Of a DNA stretch of 64,000 nt, positions 47,925 to 58,550 are shown one piece after another. The translations under genes and the position numbers were made by a program. The stretch covers positions 14,891,370-14,955,369 of the forward strand of contig CM066317.1 in the NCBI GenBank assembly GCA_033807775.1. The letters are read 5' to 3'. The notes below the pieces were generated by a model. That model worked only from the letters and a program-made list of their open reading frames with translations. It searched no databases and was not told where the DNA came from. Source of the DNA: Saussurea involucrata (Eukaryota > Streptophyta > Magnoliopsida > Asterales > Asteraceae). The stretch's first letter is position 1. Every line of letters starts with the position of its first letter.

Positions 47925-48105
47925 GCTTTGTGATAGACAGACATCGATCCTTTTGTGCATACTCTGTAACTGCAAATACTTCATCTCCAAACACACATGA
48001 ATCATCATTTGCCAAATACCCATTTTCACAATTCTTAAATGAGTCCAGTGATATCAACTTGTCAAAACCTCATTTCATATTATTCTCGTGAAACCTCATT
48101 TTAGT
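47925..48105 (-). pseudogene. Captured MATH exon, copy 5
   Basis: Minus strand: LISLDSFKNCENGYLANDDS, then CVFGDEVFAVTEYAQKDRC. The upstream portion is truncated. Inverted partner of the copy at 41647 in the same MULE. Confidence 0.68.
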
Positions 48106-48709
48106 ATATGATATATATTAAAATATATAAATAAAAAAAATTCAATATTGGGCTCATTTCGAACGTATCGAAGAGACGATTATAATGGTGTAACTTGTTA
48201 AAATTAAAACGTAATTTTTTAACGTATTTTAATTAATAAACGATTATATGTGTTAAATGTAAAATTAAAATTATGAAAGTAAAAGGTATAAAGTAAAGTA
48301 AGTAAATAAGTATATGGGGTGAAAGTGTAAATTGCAATTGAAAAAGAACCCTAAACCCTAAATATTTTCAAAAATGGTCCTTTCCGCGAGCGCAGACCCC
48401 AATCGTGGAAAAATGGGTATTTTGGCAAATTTAGGAGAGAAATGAGTATTTTGGTAAGTCAAAGTCAAACTTTGGGTATTTTAATTAAATTCTCATATAT
48501 ATATACTAGTTAATTACCCGCTGTAATGCAGCGGGACGTATAATCCAAATAATTTGACGATTTAATCAATTAAATAAAAAAATATTCTATATTGGGCTCA
48601 TTTCGAAGGTATCGACGATACGATTATAATGATGTAACTTGTTAAAATTAAAAAGTATTTTGTTAACGTGTTTTAGTTAATATACGATTATATGTGTTAA
48701 TATAATAAA

Positions 48710-48941
48710 GAGTAAATTGCATTTTTGGTACCTGTGGTTATATGATCTCTTTGAAAGAGGTACCTGAACTTCAATAAGTCAAAGATTGGTCCCTGAGTTA
48801 TACGATTTTGCTCCAAATGTAGTCCCTGGTCACTAATTCCGTCTATTTGGTCTGTTAGTGTCAGGGATAGTTTCGTCCATATAACCACAAGTACTCCTTT
48901 CAAAGAAATCATATAACCACAGGTACCAAAAATGCAATTTA
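48710..48941. mobile_element. Foldback MITE, copy 1
   Basis: GAGTAAATTGCATTTTTGG...CCAAAAATGCAATTTA; inverted ends of about 45 bp including GTGGTTATATGATCTCTTTG. Two further copies at 55194 and 55971. Confidence 0.75.
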
Positions 48942-48991
48942 ATTTTGAACTTAGGGCATTTTAATAAATTTCCCTATTATTTATTATTAAG

Positions 48992-49226
48992 GGGTTGTTT
49001 ATTAAGAGGCAATCTGTGAATAATCGTTCAGAAGTAAATCTTGTTTGGAAAGAAAAAAGTCTACCTCTTAATGATTCCAAAAACCCTCTGAATGATTTAG
49101 CATCTTGGGCCACTTTTAACCATTCAGCTCCCTAATTTCATTCTAAATAAATACCAAACAACCATATTTCATTTGCACTATATCATAAAAGTTTCTTAAT
49201 CATTCTGACAACTTATCATTCTGCAC
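48992..49226. mobile_element. hAT-like MITE, copy 2
   Basis: Starts AGGGGTTGTTTATTAAGAGG and matches the NRAMP intron 1 copy through CCCTCTGAATGATTT and AACCATTCAG blocks. The far end is altered. Confidence 0.6.
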
Positions 49227-49677
49227 CGTAAACGTATTTTTTTTAACGTATTTTAGTTAATATACGATTATATGTGTTAATATAATAAAAGCGTAAAATG
49301 AAAAATAGAAAACTAAAAGGTATAAAGTAAATTAACTAAATAAGTATTAGGGTGTTAACTGTAACTTTCAAATCAAAAAATTAAAAATGGAGGATTTGAA
49401 AGTTACATTTCACACTCTTATACTTATTTAGTTAATTTACTTTATACCTCTTAGTTTTCTATTTTTCATTTTACACTTTTATTATATTAACACATATAAT
49501 TGTATATTAACTAAAATACGTTAAAAAAATACTTTTTAATTTTAACAAGTTACACCATTATAGTCGTATCGTTGATACCTTCGAAATGAGCCCAATATAG
49601 AATATTTTTTGATTTAATTGATTAAATCGTCAAATTATTTGGATTATACGCCTCGCTGCATTGCAGCGGGTAAATAA

Positions 49678-49718
<41 letters not shown>

Positions 49719-49777
49719 AACCTCTTAACATATTTTAACGTAATTATGTATGTTAATGTGATATGTTAAAATGTATT

Positions 49778-50940
49778 TGTTAGACAACCTAGGGGGGGGG
49801 GGGGGGGGGGGGGTAAGGTTGTATTTAAAAATTTTACTTTCAAAAATTCTTTTATAAATAAATACAGTACAGAAACAGTATAAATAAATCAGAGTATAGA
49901 AATAATAAATAAACAACAATTATATAAACAGATATAATTTAAATGCACAGCGGAATAAATAAAGAGATAAAGGTTAGAGATACTTGACACGGAGATTTAC
50001 TGATTTACCACCAACTGTGATAAACCAGCAGCCGAGACACTTCTCGACACGATCCAATAAATGTATTCTTTACGGTAGAACACAAACCAAATACAAAGGA
50101 ATTTGTAATAGTTTCTCAAGCCTCTGCTATGAGATAAACAGGATCACACACCCGTTATTCAAATACTTACAAGAGGAGTATAACTCACAATGGGTAATCA
50201 CTCTTGTATAATAATCACTTGGATATTTTATAAAAAAGGTTTTATAAAATATATATATTAATTAGATGAGAGAGCTGAGAGTTTGGTTGCTGCTTGTTGT
50301 GTTGTGCTATTTTTTTTGTTTTTCTTCATCACCAGCATGCATGTATATATATCAGCTCTTCCAACGGTAACATGCAATCCGCGGTATACCGCCTAGCTCC
50401 ACGCGGTATGCCGCCTGAAAAGGTGATCTGACACAAGAAACGTAAACCTGCAAGCTCCTGACACCAGACATCCAGCCGCGGTATACCGCGGTGTCCTTGG
50501 CGGTATACCGCCTGACACATCGTACAAGGGGAGCATGGCAGCGCTGGTTGCTTTCGGCTGAAACTTCTTCGCAATGAATGAACAGTAAAAGAAGATGTGA
50601 AACCAGATTTGAGGTTGACAAATTATTTTAAAGGATTATTTTAATAATTTTAATAAAACTTTAGTTTTAAATAAAATTTAAATATCTTTAATTTAAAAAC
50701 AGTATTTAAGGTTTTATAAATATCCAAGTGGTATATTATTTTAGGGTGTTTATCATTATTAGATATAAACAATGATGACGACGTAAAGCACCAGTCTTGA
50801 ACTCTTCAGATAAAATCTTCGTGTTCTTCAAGAACTGTACACTTGGATAGGATTGTTAGATAAACAATAATACGGTGTGTTTGTAATCATCAAAATAAAT
50901 ATATATAAATATATAGAGATGTGGTACACTTGCACCAACA
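49778..50940 (-). repeat. 3' LTR of the Copia-like element
   Basis: 1163 bp. Has a G-run of about 22 near one end (49792-49813) and GCGGTATACCGC palindromes at about 50380-50510. Confidence 0.93.
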
Positions 50941-50955
50941 ATCTCCCCCTTTTTG
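50941..50955 (-). other. Polypurine tract
   Basis: On the minus strand AAAAAGGGGGAGAT directly precedes the LTR start TGTTGGTG, as in plant Copia elements. Confidence 0.8.
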
Positions 50956-51292
50956 ATGATTACAAACACAACCGCTAAGCATGAGCATATGCGGTTTCTC
51001 TCCCCCGTTTGTCGAAGCAAAAAGGGTTAAGAAAGACGGTATGCTCCCCCTCGAGAGATGCTCCCCCTCAAAATATGCATATAATTGAGGTAGCATAAAC
51101 TCATGGGTAAAGAGCTAAAACGCTCCCCCTCAAATTAATAACGATATCAATTTGATTTTATAAAATTTGAGGGATAAAATAAAATGCAAAAAGCAATAGA
51201 GACAAAGATATACAAACCAATACGAAACACTTGCACCAAAACGGATCTTAAGGCTTCAATTTTCGGTTAATTTTATGTGATTAAAAAAAATC

Positions 51293-51526
51293 ACCACGTA
51301 TTATGACCTCGTCAGGTAACCACGTATTATAACCTCGGCAGGTAACCACGTATTATAACCTCGGCAGGTAACCACGTATTATAACCTCGGCAGGTAACCA
51401 CGTATTATAACCTCGGCAGGTAACCACGTATTATAACCTCGGCAGGTAACCACGTATTATAACCTCGGCAGGTAACCACGTATTATAACCTCGGCAGGTA
51501 ACCACGTATTATAACCTACAAAAGGT
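51293..51526 (-). repeat. 26-bp tandem repeat, eight full units plus one partial
   Basis: The unit begins ACCACGTATTATAACCTCGG on the plus strand and repeats every 26 bp from 51293. The first unit has two substitutions, the ninth is cut short at about 51520. It lies between the gag stop codon and the polypurine tract. Confidence 0.95.
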
Positions 51527-51662
51527 AAAGAAAATTTTCGTGGTACCCTTTTCTTATGGGTCCTTTTAACAGTTAGTATAAAACATAAACTGCAAAAATA
51601 AATAAAGAACATGTTGTCGACATAAAATAAAATACGACAACATATAAAACCATATAAATGGT

Positions 51663-53573
51663 TTAAAACCACAAACGCATCCCACCGGGATTATCAACAT
51701 TAAACATTCCTTTCGGAATCCATTTTCTAACCATTTTAATTTTACGATTGTATTTATCATACACATAAAATGAAGCATTTATATTCGCATTAGGTCTAGA
51801 AAAATTACTATTATACATGCGAGCATACGGTTTCCTCCCATAATTCACATTTTTCATTTTTGACATATATGGGGGTTTTTGCACATAAGGTTTTCTCGTT
51901 TCATCTTTAGGAGATGCAAAAAATCTTTTAATGGGTTTACACGAACATTTATCAACACATGTATCGGAGCCAATGCCTTTACGACAATTTATACGATTAG
52001 GCATATTTAGCATTTTAAGCACTTTATCATTGATACTATTAAAAGCATTTGCTAATAAGTCATTTTTCTCATGCGATTTGCATTTAGCATTTAAACATGC
52101 AATTTCATTTTCAAGAATCTCGCATTTTGCACATATAATATCTTCATGTGTCTTTTTATTTAAGCATGCAATTTTATCATTTAAAATAACACAAGATTTA
52201 CAAATATCTTTTTCACTTAATTTATTTTCTAATTTAGTGATAACATCTAAATCATGAGCAGATTTTTGTTTACCGTCATCTATTTCCTTTTTATATACAG
52301 ATACGGTTTCTTTTAAATTAGAAATTTCATCTTTATATTTATTTGCGAGAGCGGCCATAGCATGAAATGATTTATATAATTCGTCAAGATTATTTTCATC
52401 GTCACTATAATAATTATCACTATAATTACTATCACAATTATTTTTAGAAGAATATGATGAAGATACCTCATTATCATGGTCGGCCATGAAACAAAAATTT
52501 TTGGCCTTATTTATGCTTGCGCTCAACGCGCCTCCAACGAGAGCTTTTGGTGTGTTGATTTGTTTTGCTCGTTTTGGACACACACTTGCATAGTGATCCT
52601 TATCACCACACACATAGCAAAAGCCTTTCTTTTTATTGGCTTTTTCATCGTCGCTAGATTCGTCATATTTGTCTTCACTTTTATGGACGTTGCGACTTTG
52701 GTTTTTACCACCACGACGGTAGTCTCCATTTTCTTGAAACCTATCATTTTTGGCAAACTTTCTGTTAGATAAAAGTTTAGAAAGTTTTCTTACCAACTTG
52801 ACTAAATCGTCAAGATTTTCGGGTTCATCATCCGAGGAACTTGCATCTTCCTCCTCTTCTTTTTCTTTCTCATCTTTAGAGGCAACGGCTTCTAAAGCTA
52901 TGGATTTCTTTTTGACTTGCTCCCGGACCTGATTTCTTTTTAGTGCAATTTCGTGCACTTTAAGATTGCCGATGAGATCATCGAGCTTCATAGTTGCGAG
53001 ATCTCGGGAGTCTTCCAAGGATGTGATTTTTGCCATCCACTCCGAAGGAAGTGCTCGAAGAATTTTCCTTACATAATCCTCATTAGGATAAGTACGACCT
53101 AATCCCTTCAAAGTAGTCATAATGAGGTTAAAACGTTTAAACATTGAGTCGATTGACTCATCTTTTGACATTTCAAATAATTCATAATCATGAACAAGAA
53201 TATTTATTTTAGAGCTTTTAACTTGAGTATTTCCACGATGAGTGTCGCTCAAGCTTTGCCAGATTTGATTAGCAGTTTTATAAGTATAAACTCTTTCAAT
53301 TTCATCAGAGGTTAAAGCAGCATATAATATATTTTTAGCTTCAAAATTTAAACAATAATGAGATTCTTCAGCGGGAGTCCAATCTTTTATGGGTTTATCA
53401 ACAATAAGATCATTTTCAACTTTGGTTGGTCTAAAATTCCCATTTTCTATAATATCCCAAATTTTTTGACTTTTGCCACGAACGTGACATTCAAATAGCT
53501 CGGCCCAAATGCCAAACTTTTCAGTATCTATCAAAGGAGGTTTAGAAAACACAAAATTAGTTTGTTGAGCCAT
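51663..53573 (-). CDS. Copia-type gag polyprotein
   Basis: 636 residues, intact, starting 54 bp after the primer site. The N-terminal half is a UBN2/Copia gag domain (ESHYCLNFEAKNILYAALTS, TYKTANQIWQSLSDTH, YPNEDYVRKILRALPSEW). An acidic Glu/Ser stretch is near residues 230-250. A CCHC zinc knuckle, CYVCGDKDHYASVCP, is near 323. A long heptad-like region with repeated CxxC...NDKIACLN-type blocks follows (about 400-510). It would form capsid-like particles and bind RNA. The protein ends at MRLWF shortly after KWIPKG, where full-length relatives would run on into protease. Replication needs enzymes supplied in trans. Confidence 0.92.
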   Translation of the reverse strand: MAQQTNFVFSKPPLIDTEKFGIWAELFECHVRGKSQKIWDIIENGNFRPTKVENDLIVDKPIKDWTPAEESHYCLNFEAKNILYAALTSDEIERVYTYKTANQIWQSLSDTHRGNTQVKSSKINILVHDYELFEMSKDESIDSMFKRFNLIMTTLKGLGRTYPNEDYVRKILRALPSEWMAKITSLEDSRDLATMKLDDLIGNLKVHEIALKRNQVREQVKKKSIALEAVASKDEKEKEEEEDASSSDDEPENLDDLVKLVRKLSKLLSNRKFAKNDRFQENGDYRRGGKNQSRNVHKSEDKYDESSDDEKANKKKGFCYVCGDKDHYASVCPKRAKQINTPKALVGGALSASINKAKNFCFMADHDNEVSSSYSSKNNCDSNYSDNYYSDDENNLDELYKSFHAMAALANKYKDEISNLKETVSVYKKEIDDGKQKSAHDLDVITKLENKLSEKDICKSCVILNDKIACLNKKTHEDIICAKCEILENEIACLNAKCKSHEKNDLLANAFNSINDKVLKMLNMPNRINCRKGIGSDTCVDKCSCKPIKRFFASPKDETRKPYVQKPPYMSKMKNVNYGRKPYARMYNSNFSRPNANINASFYVYDKYNRKIKMVRKWIPKGMFNVDNPGGMRLWF

Positions 53574-53611
53574 TTAAAAAAAATATTTAAACAGAAAATT
53601 TTTGAAAGACC

Positions 53612-53624
53612 CGCTCTGATACCA
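53612..53624 (-). other. Primer-binding site, initiator-Met type
   Basis: TGGTATCAGAGCG on the minus strand, two bases after the 5' LTR. This is the usual Copia primer site. Confidence 0.85.
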
Positions 53625-53626
53625 AT

Positions 53627-54755
53627 TGTTAGACAACCTAGGGGGGGGGGTAAGGTTGTATTTAAAAATTTTACTTTCAAAAATTCTTTTATAAATAAAT
53701 ACAGTACAGAAACAGTATAAATAAATCAGAGTATAGAAATAATAAATAAACAACAATTATATAAACAGATATAATTTAAATGCACAGCGGAATAAATAAA
53801 GAGATAAAGGTTAGAGATACTTGACACGGAGATTTACTGATTTACCACCAACTGTGATAAACCAGCAGCCGAGACACTTCTCGACACGATCCAATAAATG
53901 TATTCTTTACGGTAGAACACAAACCAAATACAAAGGAATTTGTAATAGTTTCTCAAGCCTCTGCTATGAGATAAACAGGATCACACACCCGTTATTCAAA
54001 TACTTACAAGAGGAGTATAACTCACAATGGGTAATCACTCTTGTATAATAATCACTTGGATATTTTATAAAAAAGGTTTTATAAAATATATATATTAATT
54101 AGATGAGAGAGCTGAGAGTTTGGTTGCTGCTTGTTGTGTTGTGCTATTTTTTTTGTTTTTCTTCATCACCAGCATGCATGTATATATATCAGCTCTTCCA
54201 ACGGTAACATGCAATCCGCGGTATACCGCCTAGCTCCACGCGGTATGCCGCCTGAAAAGGTGATCTGACACAAGAAACGTAAACCTGCAAGCTCCTGACA
54301 CCAGACATCCAGCCGCGGTATACCGCGGTGTCCTTGGCAGTATACCGCCTGACACATCGTGCAAGGGGAGCATGGCAGCGCTGGTTGCTTTCGGCTGAAA
54401 CTTCTTCGCAATGAATGAACAGTAAAAGAAGATGTGAAACCAGATTTGAGGTTGACAAATTATTTTAATAAAACTTTAGTTTTAAATAAAATTTAAATAT
54501 CTTTAATTTAAAAACAGTATTTAAGGTTTTATAAATATCCAAGTGGTATATTATTTTAGGGTGTTTATCATTATTAGATATAAACAATGATGACGACGTA
54601 AAGCACCAGTCTTGAACTCTTCAGATAAAATCTTCGTGTTCTTCAAGAACTGTACACTTGGATAGGATTGTTAGATAAACAATAATACGGTGTGTTTGTA
54701 ATCATCAAAATAAATATATATAAATATATAGAGATGTGGTACACTTGCACCAACA
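53627..54755 (-). repeat. 5' LTR of the Copia-like element
   Basis: 1129 bp, TGTTGGTGCAAG...TTGTCTAACA on the minus strand. The G-run is only 10 long here. Nearly identical otherwise to the other LTR. Confidence 0.93.
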
Positions 54756-54760
54756 GTATT

Positions 54761-55193
54761 TTTTAACATAATTAAATCCAAAAACATTTAATATTAGGCT
54801 CATTTCGAAGGTATCGATGAGACGATTATAATGGTGTAACTTGTTAAAATTAAAACGTATTTTTTAACGTATTTTAGTTAATATACGATTATATGTGTTA
54901 ATATGATGAATGTGTAAAATTAAAATTAGAAAAGTAAAAGGTATAAAGTAAACTAAGTAAATAATTACAGGGGTATGAAATGTAACTTTGAAATCAAAAT
55001 ATAACAAATTGCGGAAACATGGTACCATCGCGGACAAATATGTTCCATACGCGGCCTCCCAATCGATGGCCAATTGGCCGGGTCCGCGATCGCAGGCCCA
55101 ATCGCGGAAAAACGTGGCATTTTTGCAAAACCAAAGAGATTTGGGGCATTTTGGTAACTTAATTTTGAACTTGAGGCATTTTAATAAATTTCC
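54761..55193. other. Repeat-derived segment with the AATGAGCCC module
   Basis: Continues the sequence interrupted at 49777. Holds one module (54787-54900), then GCGGAAACATGG...GGTCCGCGATCGCAGG and GGCATTTTAATAAATTTCC, resembling a MULE end. No gene. Confidence 0.5.
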
Positions 55194-55428
55194 GAGTAAA
55201 TTGCATTTTTGGTACATGTGGTTATATGATTTCTTTGAAAGGAGTACATGTGGTTATATGGACGAAACTACCCCTGGCACTAACAGACCAAATAGACGGG
55301 GTTAGTGACCAGGGACTACATTTGGAGCAAAATCGTATAACTCAGGGACCAATCTTTGACTTATTGAAGTTCAGGTACTCCTTTCAAAGAAATCATATAA
55401 CCATAGGTACCAAAAATGCAATTTACTC
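55194..55428. mobile_element. Foldback MITE, copy 2
   Basis: GAGTAAATTGCATTTTTGGT...ACCAAAAATGCAATTTACTC, complete inverted ends. Confidence 0.8.
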
Positions 55429-55686
55429 TATAATAAAAGTGTAAAATGAAAAATAGAAAACTAAAAGGTATAAAGTAAATTAACTAAATAAGTATAAGTG
55501 TGTGAAATGTAACTTTCAAATCCTCAATTTTTAATTTTTGATTTGAAAGTTACATTTAACACCCTTATACTTATTTAGTTAATTTTACTTTATATCTTTT
55601 AGTTTTTCTATTTTTCATTTTACACTTTTATTATATTAACACATATAATCGTATATTAACTAAAATACGTTAAAAAATACGTTTCT

Positions 55687-55922
55687 GGTGCAGAATGATA
55701 AGTTGTCAGAATGATTAAGAGACTTTTATGATATAGTGCAAATGAAATATGGTTGTTTGGTATTTATTTAGATTGAAATTAAGGTGCTGAATGGTTAAGA
55801 GTGGCCCAAGAGGCTAAATCATTCAGAGGGTTTTGAAACCATTAAGAGGTAGACTTTTTTCTTTCCAAACAAGATTCACTTCTGAACGATTATTCACAGA
55901 TTGTCTCTTAATAAACAACCCA
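55687..55922. mobile_element. hAT-like MITE, copy 3
   Basis: Inverted orientation relative to the copy at 48992-49226; shares AATCATTCAGAGGGTTTTG and GAATGGTTAAGAG blocks. Confidence 0.6.
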
Positions 55923-55970
55923 TTAATAATAAATAATAGGAAATTTATTAAAATGCCCCAAGTTCAAAAT

Positions 55971-56201
55971 TAAATTGCATTTTTGGTACATGTGGTTTAT
56001 GATTTCTTTGAATGGAGTACCTGTGGTTATATGGACGAAACTACCCCTGGCACTAACGGACCAAATAGACGGGGTTAGTGACCAGGGACTACATTTGCAG
56101 CAAAATCGTATAACTCAGAAACCAATCTTTGACTTATTGAAGTTCAGGTACCCCTTTCAAAGAAATCATATAACTACAAGTACCAAAAATACAATTTACT
56201 C
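55971..56201. mobile_element. Foldback MITE, copy 3
   Basis: TAAATTGCATTTTTGGTACA...GTACCAAAAATACAATTTACTC; close to the other two copies. Confidence 0.75.
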
Positions 56202-56205
56202 TTAG

Positions 56206-57133
56206 AAATAATAAAGATAGCTTTTAGAAAAGAACTATGGAGTAAGCTTTATTTGCGAATGGCTGAGAAGAAAAGTGACTTACTGTAGCTTTAGTTTCAA
56301 GCATGCATTCATGAATCCCAATGAACCTTGTTGAAACAAGATATCTAGTTTTAGATATTTATTTAATTATTTTATCCAAGTCAATTTTATTTTTATATTA
56401 AAAGGATTTAGACGTTTGTCGATCCTTTTTGATAACGAGATTATGAAACATAATACTCGAAAAACTTAAGAGAAAACTCTTAAAAATAAGAACTTTTATT
56501 AATTCATGAACTGCTTAACAATGAAACCTAACAACCCTATTTATAATCTAAACTAAGAAAACGATAAATATGATAATTACACTTAAACGTAAAAAGATAA
56601 CTATAAAAAATGTAAATCTTAAAACTAAACTAAGATAATTATGAATAAAGAAAATATAAAGGATGGCAAAGGATTTTAATGGTCACGTGAGGATTTAGTG
56701 GAATTAGGGATGAAACGGATGGTCACGCGGACGCCGCGTTTAAACTCGCTGGAGTATGTGCGCTGCATGCCCAAACAGTCCTTGGCGCGGCTCTTGGCGC
56801 AGCCTAGCCTGCGCCGCTTCCAGCGCCAACGGTTTTTTTGATTTTTTGTTTTCCACCTTGTCGCTCGATCTGATTCTTGATCTTTGCTGCTACTTCCTCT
56901 ACAACTTAAATGTAACTCGTTTCGGCCATTGTTTATGATTATTAATTTGTTTCTTTTTCGATGCCAAATTACGTGTCTCTTTCGAGCTCGTTTTCCTATT
57001 CGAACTTGTTTCTTTCTTTTCCAGTTATTTATGAAAACCCTTCGATTTCTCCCTGTATCAGTGTATATATATATATATATATAATAGGACGTCTATGGAG
57101 TCATGCAAGAAAATATAAATATATTTAAAAAAG
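56206..57133. other. Downstream flank of the GULLO gene
   Basis: No supported coding. Contains a GC-richer patch (56720-56835) with GGCGC repeats and a TA microsatellite near 57062-57083. May include an old LTR fragment. Confidence 0.4.
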
Positions 57134-58519
57134 TCAAGTCATGGATGATGGCGAGTATCTACAAACATATGCTTCTTTGTAAACAAGGCCAGACCAACAA
57201 AAATAGCCATTCGTTGGACTACAATGTCTGTGCTCCGAGCATACACATTCCCCTTCTAATGCACATCCATCAAAATCCTCCCCTTTTCTCCCAAATAACA
57301 ACTCATTCGACCATTCACTTGTGAATATACTTTGTGGGTCCATCGTTTTTTTAGCTTCCAAAAACTTATTGAAGTTTTTGTACTTGTTCAATACCTTTAA
57401 AAATGCATTTTTTCTATTTTTAGCCCAATGCGGCTTTGCCTCATACTTTAAAAACGCCATTTGCTCCACTTCCTCCATCACATCTTGGTTTAGTCTCGGG
57501 GTCATCGCTGAGTCGGATCGGTAGTAGTTAAAGTCGACCACTACCGAATCCACAGGTTGACCTAAATATGCGGTCGATGCCTTGATGAACCGTATTAGAA
57601 ACCCATTGTAAATGTCAACACCACAAAAGTTTAATGGGTTTAAGTCTCTCAACGTTTTAACATCACGGATGAAGTCCCTCAACTTGTCTATCGCGAAAAT
57701 GGCAGTTGTTTCGTAGAAGAATAAACCATCGATGCGTGGATCCCATGCACAACTATTCTCGACGTCGCTAGATGGTGAGTACAAGCATGAACCAGAAGTT
57801 TGCATTTTACCTTGACGGCCGATGACAGGATATCCCGTGAAGATCAAGTTATTTTTTAGCCCGTTGGCTATTAGTTTCTTGTAGCCTATGAAAGTACTTG
57901 CCATTGCACATTTGCCCTTTACATTTTTTGTCTTTTCAAGTGATTTCTCTGTTCATAGATCAACAAATATTAAATCTTTCAATAATCTCGATCATAAGGG
58001 TCAAATATAACAATGTTCCATACACTGAAACACGACGAAGAAATTCAAACGTACCAATGGCTCGTGTGGATTTAGAGATGGCAATGAGATTAGACTGGAA
58101 ACCAAGGAAGTCGTTGGTGCCATCGCCTTGGGTGGTTAACGGAACCCGATCGTCATGTCTATAAACAGCCGTGTGTTTGGATGGATACCATGTTATGTCC
58201 CCGAACTCATGAGCATTTGCATGTCGAATGAATCCATGCTCCAAACCAACGTCATTGGTGAAATTGTAGGTTATGCTTCTCTTGAACCCTTTCTCCAAAC
58301 TTAATGTCACCTACATTTTTTTTCATATAGGCCAATGTCAAAAAGAGAAGTTATGAAGCATGTCGTCTGTTTTGTAGTGTATTTCGCTATAACTTCGTGA
58401 ATCTTTGCTCTTGTAAACAGCTTTTCACGTTTTCAATGCTATAAGATCAACACGTTACCGTTCAAAATGAGTACAAAAATTAAAAGCTACAAAACTTTGT
58501 TACATCCATTGAGAAACAA

Positions 58520-58550
<31 letters not shown>

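Larger units (their letters stand above)
41065..48494. mobile_element. Large non-autonomous MULE interrupted by Helitrons
   Basis: GGGAATTTAATTAAAATACCC...GGGTATTTTAATTAAATTCTC, flanked by ATATATATA on both sides. The flanks are low complexity, so the duplication is weak evidence. The terminal 200 bp have CGCGATCGCGG-type blocks. Original content appears to be two MATH exon copies and AATGAGCCC modules in foldback; about 5.3 kb in the middle is Helitron DNA. Confidence 0.8.
48506..49681. mobile_element. Helitron-like element with 3' ends at both sides
   Basis: Left: on the minus strand CCCGCTG-CATTA-CAGCGGG then TAATTAACTAG before T. Right: on the plus strand CGCTG-CATTG-CAGCG then GGTAAATAACTAA before T. 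Both are Helitron 3' signatures and the adjoining about 200 bp are inverted copies. Between them lie a foldback MITE and an hAT-like MITE. No 5' TC end is seen. Confidence 0.6.
49778..54755 (-). mobile_element. Gag-only Copia-like retrotransposon, young
   Basis: LTRs 49778-50940 and 53627-54755 and target duplication GTATT (49773-49777 and 54756-54760). On the minus strand the order is LTR, Met-type primer site, gag, 26-bp tandem array, polypurine tract, LTR. No protease, integrase or reverse transcriptase is present in the 2.7-kb interior. The LTRs differ by only two or three substitutions, the G-run length and a block of about 20 bp, so insertion is recent. Confidence 0.93.

Noticed and set aside
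51293..51526. Regular direct repeats resembling a CRISPR array
   Set aside because: The 26-bp units are contiguous with no unique spacers, and lie inside a plant retrotransposon.
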